DNA from: Glycomyces xiaoerkulensis
GTDB lineage: Bacteria > Actinomycetota > Actinomycetes > Mycobacteriales > Micromonosporaceae
Length of the DNA: 64,000 bases
NCBI RefSeq assembly: GCF_002798405.1
Contig: NZ_PGGV01000016.1
Coordinates: 310,001-374,000 of the forward strand
Reading direction: 5' to 3'
Every line of letters begins with the position of its first letter. The stretch's first letter is position 1. Shown in pieces: positions 54,514-61,535 of this stretch. The notes beneath the pieces were generated by a model that was given only the letters and a program-made list of their open reading frames with translations, searched no databases and was not told the DNA's origin. The translations under genes were made by a program, and so were the position numbers.

Positions 54514-55677
54514 TCAGCCGTTCCTGAAGCGTTGCCACTTGACGCCGATGGCGGGGGAGCCGAGCGCGTCGTAGCCGTCATGCCCGGAAACAACCTCGTA
54601 CCGGAAGCCGCTGAGATCGTCGACACTGCTGCGCTGCCATTCGGTGAGGATCTGCTCGACGGCTTGCCAGATGCGGCGCTTGCCGCCTTCCCGAACCCGG
54701 TGCCCGTGCTCGCCGTCGGTGAACGCGGCCCATGAGTCTGAGGCGTGATCGATGATCACGGGCCATCCCCCCTCGAATTCGGGATAGAAGCTGGCGTCAC
54801 CGAGCACCCAACCGGCCAGAAACCCGACCGGGAATCTGAAGAGGTCGGCGGGATTCCATTCCGTAGCCCGCTCTGTGGCCTCTTCGATCTGTTCGAGGTC
54901 GGGGAACCGGACCGGGCCGGACGGCGGGGTGCGGGTCTCCATGAAGCTCGCGCCGGGCACGATGAACTCGCCTTCACCGCGACGCTCCCCGACGCTTACT
55001 TTGACGATCGCCATGCCGAAGGGCTTGGTGAAGACGGTGGTGATGATGATGCCACCAGGTTTGACCATGCTGAGCCAAGCGTCGGGAATGGTCGGGAACG
55101 AGCAGGTGGCTATCAGACGATCGACCCGTGGGCCGCCGAGCACCGCGCCGTCACCGACCACGAGGCGCGGCGCAAGGCCCGCCTTCCGCAACTGTTCGCT
55201 GGCCTCAGCTGACACCTTCGGATCAACCTCGATGGAGGTCACGTTCGCTTCGCCGAGCCGTTCGGAGAGCAGTGCAGCGTTGTAGCCGGTACCGGTGCCG
55301 ATCTCGACCACGGCCATGCCGTCGTCGAGTTCAAGTGCTTCGAGCATGTCGGCCATGAGCCCCGGCTCAGTGGAGGACGACGTCGCCAGGCCCTCGACGG
55401 CGCCTTGCACGTCGAGCGGAGTGGTCCCCCCGTCGAGCTGGGTGACGCAGGTCCGATCCGTGTAGACCTGGCCGAGCCAACTCGCCTCGTCGGTGGTCTC
55501 GACCGTGACCGGAATCCACCTCCCGGCCGAATCGAGGTCGAAGAAGTAGGGCACGAACACATGACGCGGCACCGACGCGAAGGCCGACTCCCACTCGGGC
55601 GAGGAGATGCGGCCCTCGGCGACGAGGTCGGCGACCATGCCGCGCCGGTAGGGATCGGCGGCCCTATCGAATTCCAT
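54514..55677 (-). CDS. tgmC: Graspetide-associated PIMT-like methyltransferase
   Basis: A 387-aa protein. Residues 1-220 follow protein-L-isoaspartate O-methyltransferase: VPRHVFVP, the SSSTEPGLMADMLEAL segment and SAM motif I VVEIGTGTGYNAAL (124-131 core). About 160 extra C-terminal residues (FPDLEQIEEATERATEWNP onward) mark the version found in ATP-grasp RiPP clusters rather than the repair enzyme. In the graspetide fuscimiditide such an enzyme methylates an aspartate of the cross-linked peptide, which cyclises to aspartimide. Overlaps tgmB by 14 bp, last gene of the operon. Confidence 0.88.
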   Translation of the reverse strand: MEFDRAADPYRRGMVADLVAEGRISSPEWESAFASVPRHVFVPYFFDLDSAGRWIPVTVETTDEASWLGQVYTDRTCVTQLDGGTTPLDVQGAVEGLATSSSTEPGLMADMLEALELDDGMAVVEIGTGTGYNAALLSERLGEANVTSIEVDPKVSAEASEQLRKAGLAPRLVVGDGAVLGGPRVDRLIATCSFPTIPDAWLSMVKPGGIIITTVFTKPFGMAIVKVSVGERRGEGEFIVPGASFMETRTPPSGPVRFPDLEQIEEATERATEWNPADLFRFPVGFLAGWVLGDASFYPEFEGGWPVIIDHASDSWAAFTDGEHGHRVREGGKRRIWQAVEQILTEWQRSSVDDLSGFRYEVVSGHDGYDALGSPAIGVKWQRFRNG

Positions 55678-56605
55678 GCATCCCCCGTGCTAGCAGTTCG
55701 GCGAAGCTCTTCGCCATCGGCAGTCCGGTCTCGTCCTCCAGCCACGCCCACTGCCCGGCCGGGTTGCATTCGAGGAAGACCCACGTCCCGGCAGCCGTGA
55801 GCGCGAAGTCGAAACACCCGTAGTGCAGCGAGAAGCCGTCAAGATAGCGCCGCACGGCTTTACTGACATCCTCTGGTACCTCCACCGGCTCGTAGCGGAG
55901 CTGGTCGTAGTCCGATCGCCAGTCGAGCACATCGCTGTCGATGCGGACGGCGAACAGCTCCCGGCCGATCGCAGTCAGACGGATGTCGGCGATCTTGTCG
56001 ACCTGGGCTTGGAACTGGTGAGCCGTCGCCGCGACCTCGCCGGTGATCTCTTCCGGCGCTACGGTACCGGCCCAGATCGCCAGCGGCTCCCCGTCCCGAT
56101 CGATCTCCGGCGGCCTGAGCGACTTGTACACCACCGGGCCGTGGCGCTGCGCGAACGACTGCGCACGAGCGGGCCGGTTCGTGATCGTGGTCGCCGGCAC
56201 TGCGAACCCGAGCCGACCCGCGTGCTGGAGTTGGAGCGGCTTGTTCTCGGCGCGGCGGGTGAAGTCCGGGTAGTTGACGTGCAGGCACGGCAGCGCCTTC
56301 AACGCCGCGACGAACCCGGCGCGAGCCTCCCGTTCCGCGAACTCCGCGACGGCCGGATCGTCGTACTGGCAACTCACCGGCGTTGGCCTGCGCCAGTAGA
56401 CCGCACGGACGTCATTGAAGAACACCGTCCGGGTGGGCGTCGCCAGACTCCCGAGCCCGGTCTCCGTGATCTCGAAGTCGACCCGTCCGGGGAAGTCCAC
56501 CAGGTCGAGCCTCGCGACGCGCATCCCCGTCGAGTGCAGGTGTTCGATCACCGAGTCGGCGGTGGTGTCGCCGAGCTCGGTGACGACCATGACGGTGCTA
56601 GTCAT
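55664..56605 (-). CDS. tgmB: ATP-grasp ribosomal peptide maturase
   Basis: A 313-aa ATP-grasp ligase of the graspetide (microviridin/SAV_5884-like) type. RAVYWRRPTP, NYPDFTRRAENKPLQLQHAG, ATP-binding K161 in GPVVYKSLRP, D266 in GCFDFALT and the metal-binding FLECNPAGQWAWLE (E279, N281) are diagnostic. It would phosphorylate acidic side chains of TgmA and join them to Ser/Thr hydroxyls (esters) or Lys (amides). Its ATG overlaps the tgmA stop, and tgmC overlaps its end, so precursor and enzymes are coupled. Confidence 0.93.
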   Translation of the reverse strand: MTSTVMVVTELGDTTADSVIEHLHSTGMRVARLDLVDFPGRVDFEITETGLGSLATPTRTVFFNDVRAVYWRRPTPVSCQYDDPAVAEFAEREARAGFVAALKALPCLHVNYPDFTRRAENKPLQLQHAGRLGFAVPATTITNRPARAQSFAQRHGPVVYKSLRPPEIDRDGEPLAIWAGTVAPEEITGEVAATAHQFQAQVDKIADIRLTAIGRELFAVRIDSDVLDWRSDYDQLRYEPVEVPEDVSKAVRRYLDGFSLHYGCFDFALTAAGTWVFLECNPAGQWAWLEDETGLPMAKSFAELLARGMHGIR

Positions 56606-56849
56606 ACGAGGACTTCGTGTCGGTGTAGCGGCTGGTGTCGCCGGGTTTGCTGCCGTCGGTGGAGTTCTGCGTGGTGGTCGCCTGGTGGTTCACCGACTGG
56701 CGATGCTTGGCGTTGTGGATGACCTCGCCTGCGGCACCCTGCCACACGGCCATCTGGGTTGCCGAGTCCACCCGAACGGGCTCGCCCTCAAGCATCGAAG
56801 GCGTGCCGTACGGTGCGAGGCGGGAGAGGCCCCACGGCTGATGTTCCAT
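56598..56849 (-). CDS. tgmA: Graspetide precursor peptide
   Basis: An 83-aa RiPP precursor with a strong AGGAGG site. The leader has the conserved maturase-recognition motif PWGLSRLAPYG (5-15) and VRVDSATQMAVW. From about residue 57 the sequence becomes a core rich in donors and acceptors: TTTQNSTDGSKPG (58-70) then DTSRYTDTKSSYD (71-83), with seven Ser/Thr after K68, two Lys and four Asp. D65-G66, D71-T72 and D77-T78 are sites prone to aspartimide formation. The final product should be a small side-chain-cross-linked peptide. No export gene is adjacent. Confidence 0.9.
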   Translation of the reverse strand: MEHQPWGLSRLAPYGTPSMLEGEPVRVDSATQMAVWQGAAGEVIHNAKHRQSVNHQATTTQNSTDGSKPGDTSRYTDTKSSYD

Positions 56850-56851
56850 TG

Positions 56852-57058
56852 CTACCTCCTGTCGTCGGAACGGGGATCACTGTTGTTTGCGCGGAAGACC
56901 TTCCGCAGTCTTCCTCCCGGCTTGTGCTGGACGTACCAGCGCGCCTGCTCGAACTCGGTGGCGTCTGGGGGCGGTGCGCCGAGCTCCTCTTTTGTGGCGG
57001 CCTCGGCGGCGGATCCGCGATCGGCTACCTCGTCGTCAGGCTTGTGTTCGGACGGCAT
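56852..57058 (-). CDS. Small acidic protein of unknown function in the graspetide operon
   Basis: A 68-aa hydrophilic protein, from ATG 57058. The first half is acidic (HKPDDEVADRGSAAEAATKE); the second (EFEQARWYVQHKPGGRLRKV) is basic and may fold as a helix with a Trp-Tyr patch. Its start lies inside the end of the preceding gene (23-bp overlap), and its stop is 3 bp before the tgmA ATG. The position immediately before the precursor suggests a pathway role such as leader-peptide binding or immunity, which is only inference. Confidence 0.6.
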   Translation of the reverse strand: MPSEHKPDDEVADRGSAAEAATKEELGAPPPDATEFEQARWYVQHKPGGRLRKVFRANNSDPRSDDRR

Positions 57059-57347
57059 CGCGCTGCTCCTTCCGCCTAGCACGCTGAACCCGGTGGATCG
57101 TGTGGGAGAGCAAGACTCGGGCGAACCCATTGCCGGGATCGATCCAGTCCGGCCATTCGGCCTCGTAGTCGCCGAAGTCGTACCTGCGCTGCCGCAAGCC
57201 AGTCACCCGAAGGAGTTTGACCGAGTCGCCGCACCAGGTCTCGACGGTGTCGGGGTCGGTTCGGTTGTCGCCGTAAACGATGAACTGAAGGAACTCGCCG
57301 GGGCCGATCACACCGAGGCGGTGTTCGGGCTTGTGGACATCGTTCAT
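57036..57347 (-). CDS. Unknown 103-aa protein in the graspetide operon (second gene)
   Basis: A 103-aa soluble protein with no recognised family. It is Trp/Asp-rich in the middle (RYDFGDYEAEWPDWIDPGNG), starts with HRLGVIGPGEFLQFIVYGDN, and ends in a basic helix (HTIHRVQRARRKEQRDAVR). Its ATG overlaps the preceding stop (ATGA), a sign of translational coupling. It has natural amino-acid composition and G/C-rich third positions, so it is a real gene. Confidence 0.65.
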   Translation of the reverse strand: MNDVHKPEHRLGVIGPGEFLQFIVYGDNRTDPDTVETWCGDSVKLLRVTGLRQRRYDFGDYEAEWPDWIDPGNGFARVLLSHTIHRVQRARRKEQRDAVRTQA

Positions 57348-57655
57348 TGCGGGGCCACCAACTCTCTCGCGATTCGGCTTGCTTCACGACGAAGAAAGAC
57401 CATCAATGTCTCGAACACGAAGCGGCGCTGCCACTGTCGGCTGTACGACCGCCACGGCGAGGACCAGGACACGGCATAGGGGGCTGCACTGGGACCGACG
57501 CCCCTCAGTACGAGCGCGAGTACGGGCCCGCAGTAGACGTGGAGTGTCGCCTCACTGGACTTGACGACCAGGAAATCGCTTCGCCCGTCGCTGAACGAAC
57601 CGAGTTCGCCATCGGGAGCCGATCCGGCCACTCTAGAGGCTGACATGCTGCTCAT
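57344..57655 (-). CDS. Unknown 103-aa protein, first gene of the graspetide operon
   Basis: A 103-aa protein with GGAAGGAG eight bases before the ATG at 57655. The centre is hydrophobic (TLHVYCGPVLALVLRGVG) and could be a beta sheet or a short membrane segment. The C-terminal third is Arg/Trp-rich (SSPWRSYSRQWQRRFVFETL). No family recognised. First gene after the divergent control region and coupled to the next by ATGA. Confidence 0.6.
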   Translation of the reverse strand: MSSMSASRVAGSAPDGELGSFSDGRSDFLVVKSSEATLHVYCGPVLALVLRGVGPSAAPYAVSWSSPWRSYSRQWQRRFVFETLMVFLRREASRIARELVAPQ

Positions 57656-57753
57656 TCACGGTCTCCTTCCTGCATGGTTGTATCGTGGCTCACGTGAGAA
57701 CCAGAAGCTAGAAGCCCGCTGTTGCATGCTGTTGCATGGCGTGAGGAGGTGGC
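57656..57753. promoter_or_regulatory. Divergent control region of the graspetide operon and XRE regulator
   Basis: A 98-bp gap between divergent genes. It holds a perfect palindrome CTCACGTGAG (57690-57699) and a tandem TGTTGCATG repeated every 10 bp (57720-57728 and 57730-57738), with a related TGCATGG at 57672. GAGGAGG precedes the regulator's ATG. These are the likely operator sites of the XRE protein. Confidence 0.5.
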
Positions 57754-59021
57754 ATGGAGTTCGGGTGGCGGTTGAAGGAGTTGCGCGCGGCCCGCAAGGT
57801 GTCACTCCGTGCTCTAGCTCGGCGAACGTCCTTCGACCACACCTATCTGTGGCGGATTGAGAACGGCGCGCATCCGGGTACCGTCGAGGTCGCGCAGCGG
57901 TGTGACGAGGCCCTTGGAAGTGCGACCGAACTGTCCGATCTCGCGAGAGCGGGCGAGGACGCAGGGGCATTCGGCCCGAACCTGCTGCGATCGATACGGC
58001 AGGTAGAGGGTTCAGACGTGGAACGAAGAAGCTTCCTGATGGTGGCGTCGTCGTCGGTTGCCGTGAGTGCGACCGGCCTCATCGGCGGTCCGAGAGCCAT
58101 CGGTGCCGGTGACGTCGCGGCAGTGCGGGACATGACCGCGCTGTTCTCCCGCGCCGACCAGCGGCACGGCGGCGGCCACGCACGGAACGCCTTGACGCAG
58201 TACCTGATGACCGACGTCCTCGACTCCCTCACCGGGCGGTTCCGCAGCGACACGGACCGGCGTCAACTCTTCTCCGCCGCCAGCGAAGCCGCATACCTGG
58301 TCGGATGGATGTCCTTCGACGACAACCAGCACGAGGAAGCTCGCCGAGCCTTCGCTCTGGCCGTCGAACTGGCGAAAGAAGCCGATGACGCGGCACTGGT
58401 CGGGCACGTGCTGCGCGCAATGGCACATCAAGCCAACGACATCGGCTATGTCTCTCAAGCTCTGCGGTACTCCTCCGCCTCTGTCGAGGGCGATTCCTAC
58501 CGTGAAGCCGGACCGAAGGAGCGCGCGCTGATGGGCGTCGTACACGCCCGCGCCCTCGTATCCGCCAATCAGCACCAAGCCGCCTCGCGCGCCCTGCTCC
58601 GAGCCGAGGACGACCTCGCTTCGGCGAACGCGGGCGATACAGAACCCGACCGGGTCTTCTTCTTCGGCGAGGCGGCGCTCGCGCACGAGACCGCCTCCGC
58701 GCTGCGGGACATGGGTGACTACGACGGTGCGATCCGTGAGTTCGAACGGAGCGTCGAGGCCCGAAGGCGCACACCTTCACGCGAACCCACGCCGTCACAC
58801 TCGGATATCTCGCCGAGGTCCAGGCCCGAGACGGTGACCTTGAAGCGGCCAGCGATACCTGGTCGCAAGCCCTCGACGCCATGAACGGCGTCCGGTCCGG
58901 GCGCACGAGGAAGGTCATCGGCAACATGATCGAAGTGCTCGACACGTACCAAGGGGCGGGCGGCGACCAAGTCGCGGAACTCCGCCAGCGCGCCAACGAC
59001 CTACTCACAGAGTCGCAGTGA
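57754..59021 (+). pseudogene. XRE-type HTH regulator with TPR-like sensor, frameshifted
   Basis: Residues 1-60 are an XRE HTH (LKELRAARKVSLRALARRTS, HTYLWRIENG). The rest is a helical TPR-like region (AYLVGWMSFDDNQHEEARRA; ALRYSSASVEGDSYREAGPK) typical of streptomycete regulators beside secondary-metabolite and RiPP genes. The frame breaks at 58764: after EFERSVEAR the shifted frame continues naturally as HTFTRTHAVTLGYLAEVQAR and ends ANDLLTESQ at the TGA 59019-59021. One base appears lost. As sequenced, translation would give 376 aa with a scrambled tail of about 40 residues; the HTH stays intact, so some DNA binding may persist. Confidence 0.75.
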
Positions 59022-59038
59022 CGAATTCGAGGAGCAGC

Positions 59039-59521
59039 ATGACAGAGGAATTCACCGTCCGGCCGGTCGCACACGTCATCGGCGGCCGGGAGAAGCCCAC
59101 CGACGACTACTGGGGCGGAACGAAGTCGATCATCCGCATCGACGACCCGAGGTTCGACGAGGAGTCCACTCGGGGACTGGACGAGTTCTCCCACCTCGAA
59201 GTCGTGTTCTACTTCCACCTGACGGACCCTGCCGACCTGCACTTCGGCGCCCGAGCCGCCCGCGACAACCCGGCATGGCCGAAAGTCGGCGTGTTCGGCC
59301 ACCGCAACATGCGACGGGTCAACTGGCTCGGCGTGAGCCGCTGCAAGCTCCTCAAAGTCGACGGCCTCGACCTCCACGTCGAAGACCTCGACGCCGTGGA
59401 CGGCACGCCGGTCCTCGACATCAAGCCCTGGTTCGCCGAGATGGGGCCGCGCGGAGAAACCGCTCAACCCTCCTGGGTCGGCGAAATGCTGGTCGACTAC
59501 TTCGCCCCGAAGCAGGACTAG
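59039..59521 (+). CDS. TrmO/TsaA-like (UPF0066) SAM-dependent methyltransferase
   Basis: A 160-aa beta-barrel protein of the TrmO family. VRPVAHVIGGREKPTDDYWG, LDEFSHLEVVFYFHL, GVFGHRNMRRVNWLGVSRCK and DGTPVLDIKPW are the hallmark stretches. E. coli TrmO adds a methyl group to t6A37 of tRNA-Thr; family members can also have other roles. I take the ATG at 59039 (GAGGAG before it) over a GTG at 59018. It directly follows the XRE regulator, with 17 bp between them. Its presence on the mobile element is unexplained. Confidence 0.82.
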   Translation: MTEEFTVRPVAHVIGGREKPTDDYWGGTKSIIRIDDPRFDEESTRGLDEFSHLEVVFYFHLTDPADLHFGARAARDNPAWPKVGVFGHRNMRRVNWLGVSRCKLLKVDGLDLHVEDLDAVDGTPVLDIKPWFAEMGPRGETAQPSWVGEMLVDYFAPKQD

Positions 59522-59534
59522 ACAGCAGGCCCCG

Positions 59535-60569
59535 ATGACCGAATACGTGCTCAATGCCGAACTGGCGCTCCCAGAGGGTCATCCGGACCTCAATGCCCTT
59601 GAGAACGCGGGCGCGACCGCGCTGGTCGACCAGACGCTCGACCGGGTCGGGGGAGCCGAAACCGAAGACGGCGAGTCGATCGACCTCGTCCGGCACTGGG
59701 TCGGCGGCCATCCCCAGGGCGCGTTGCTGCTCCTGGTCATCGACGCGCCGACGCTGGACGACGCGGAAGGCGGAGCCGAAGCGATCCTCGACGGGGTCCT
59801 TGAAGAAATCGAACCGCTTGAAGACTGGCGGGTGACCAAGTGCGAGGTCAGCCTGGGCGAGGAAGAGTTCAAGCAGAAGCTCGCGAATCCCAGAACAACC
59901 CCGGGACAGATTGAGCCTCGCTCCCCATCGCCAAGCGACGACCGAGACATGGCAGCAGAGCACTCCGAGTGGGCGGAGCGACTCCGGGGAGAAGCGAAGC
60001 AACTGCGCGCCTTCAGCCTCGCGACGTTTGAAGCTGACCGTGAGACCGCTGAGACCGCAGCCGGGGCTCTGATCTGGTGCACGAGTCTCATCCTCGAAGA
60101 CCTGTTCCAGGCCCACGAAGAACTGAGCCAGTCCGGCGGAACAGCCGCTGATACCGATGACACCGTCCTGTGGCAGCTCCCGGAGCGCTTCCGAGAGCAC
60201 TACGGCGTGCTGTTCGTCAGGCACATGATCACCGCCGCAGTCACAGTCTCGAACCGGCTGGTTGAAGACGTGTGGCAGATGCCCTGTTGCGTCGGCGAGG
60301 CGTTGGCACTCCACATGATCATCGACACGGCAGCTGCCATCTTGCAGGACAACGCCGGTATCGAGGTTGAGGAAATCTATGAGGAGTTCCGAGAACGAGC
60401 GTTCCTCAATCAGGACTTCTACTGGCTCTACGCTGACGACCCGGGCGGCGCAGAAGACGAGGCATCCCTGCGGAGCTGGCTCAGCACTCACGGACTCGAC
60501 TTCGAGAAATGGTTCGAGCCACTGCCAGAGAGTACGGCATGCGTCCACCCCTTCTTGCTGGATCACTGA
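59535..60569 (+). CDS. Unknown 344-aa protein of the mobile element
   Basis: A soluble, acidic protein in two parts: residues 1-105 (YVLNAELALPEGHPDLNALE; VTKCEVSLGEEEFKQKL) and, after a Pro/Ser linker near 125, an all-helical C-terminal region (LIWCTSLILEDLFQAHEELS; MPCCVGEALALHMIIDTAAA). No family recognised. It follows the TrmO-like gene by 13 bp and is probably co-transcribed. No catalytic motif, signal peptide or membrane segment is seen. Confidence 0.65.
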   Translation: MTEYVLNAELALPEGHPDLNALENAGATALVDQTLDRVGGAETEDGESIDLVRHWVGGHPQGALLLLVIDAPTLDDAEGGAEAILDGVLEEIEPLEDWRVTKCEVSLGEEEFKQKLANPRTTPGQIEPRSPSPSDDRDMAAEHSEWAERLRGEAKQLRAFSLATFEADRETAETAAGALIWCTSLILEDLFQAHEELSQSGGTAADTDDTVLWQLPERFREHYGVLFVRHMITAAVTVSNRLVEDVWQMPCCVGEALALHMIIDTAAAILQDNAGIEVEEIYEEFRERAFLNQDFYWLYADDPGGAEDEASLRSWLSTHGLDFEKWFEPLPESTACVHPFLLDH

Positions 60570-60707
60570 CGGACACATCATGGATCAAAAAATGCAGGGC
60601 CATGGATGTAGTCGCAGGGTGCGTAAACCGGGGCAAATAGCCAGAACGGAAGCATTGTACGGGTCCGATAGACTACCAGCACCGAAGGACGTTCCCGGGG
60701 AGGTGAG

Positions 60708-61259
60708 ATGGAGTTGGGCAGCGACATGCTCCAGGTCGGTGTCGAGCTGCGTTTCAGGACGGTTCCCGCCTCGGAGATCATTCAATCCATCGGTCGGCTG
60801 AACCGGTTCGATTCTCGCGAACCGTCTCTGGTCGTCGAGGTACCTACCGGATCTGGCAAGACTGAAGCCCTCCTGCAAATACTCGATGAGTACAGTCGGA
60901 CCTTCGGTCGGAGCAGCCGATCCGGAATCGATAAGCGGGAACGCCTCCGGAACGCCGCAGACGAGCTGCGCAAGGCAAGAAGCGCTCATGCTAGACGCGC
61001 GGCTGCGCGAGCGTTCTTGGCGGCCCTGGCTGACTCGATCCGCGAGCTCTTGCAATTCCTCGGGCGGCTCTTGATCCTGCTCCTTTCCCAGCTAGAGGGG
61101 CGGCTGAGTCGAGCTGACGAGGGACTTTCCTGGAGGATCAGTCCTCGCAATGCCTTCCCACGGATCACACCTAGGGGGCCGAACACCGCCTTCCCCCTGT
61201 TCCTGAATCGGGGTGGACACCAACGCAGTGCGCTGGGGAGCGCCGTACTTGCTGCCTGA
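60708..61259 (+). CDS. Small protein with helicase-type P-loop
   Basis: A 183-aa frame with GGGGAGGTGAG before the ATG. Residues about 41-56 read LVVEVPTGSGKTEALL, a helicase/AAA motif I, preceded by VPASEIIQSIGRLNRFD. No Walker B or further motifs follow; the next part is Arg/Ala-rich helix (KRERLRNAADELRKARSAHA) and a leucine-rich stretch (LLQFLGRLLILLLSQLEGRL). The last 50 residues look unstructured. It may be a small ATPase or the remnant of a larger one. Third positions are less GC-rich than in the chromosome. Confidence 0.45.
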   Translation: MELGSDMLQVGVELRFRTVPASEIIQSIGRLNRFDSREPSLVVEVPTGSGKTEALLQILDEYSRTFGRSSRSGIDKRERLRNAADELRKARSAHARRAAARAFLAALADSIRELLQFLGRLLILLLSQLEGRLSRADEGLSWRISPRNAFPRITPRGPNTAFPLFLNRGGHQRSALGSAVLAA

Positions 61260-61298
61260 GTGACCCCCCGACCGTTCGAGGTCGGAAGGCTGTGAGTC

Positions 61299-61484
61299 GT
61301 GTTTACCCTGCCGGACTCCATTCCGTGGGTTGCGGTCCTAATCATTGCGGTTCTGCTGATTATCCGAGGGCTCTGTATCGCTTTGGTAAGGGCGGTCTGG
61401 CCCCAAGACTCAGAACACCGCAAGGAGTTGTTGGAGCAGAGACAGCAAGCCCGCGAACGCAGGCGAAGGAGTCGTCGACGGTGA
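61299..61484 (+). CDS. Small single-pass membrane protein
   Basis: A 61-aa protein from GTG 61299: one transmembrane helix (WVAVLIIAVLLIIRGLCIAL), then a charged cytosolic tail ending in RRRRSRRR. GGAAGG lies 12 bases upstream. Proteins of this shape are common on actinomycete mobile elements; function unknown. Confidence 0.55.
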   Translation: MFTLPDSIPWVAVLIIAVLLIIRGLCIALVRAVWPQDSEHRKELLEQRQQARERRRRSRRR

Positions 61485-61535
61485 GGAGCCGATGGGCAGA
61501 TTCCATCGCATCCACCCGCTTGACCACACGTGTCC

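Noticed and set aside
54514-55677. TgmC as the ordinary protein-repair PIMT (pcm)
   Set aside because: It is about 160 residues longer than the repair enzyme and is translationally coupled to the graspetide maturase, which fits the RiPP-specific family.
60708-61259. A Cas3 or restriction helicase indicating a defence system
   Set aside because: Only motif I is present; no Walker B, no HD domain, no CRISPR array or cas genes anywhere in the window.
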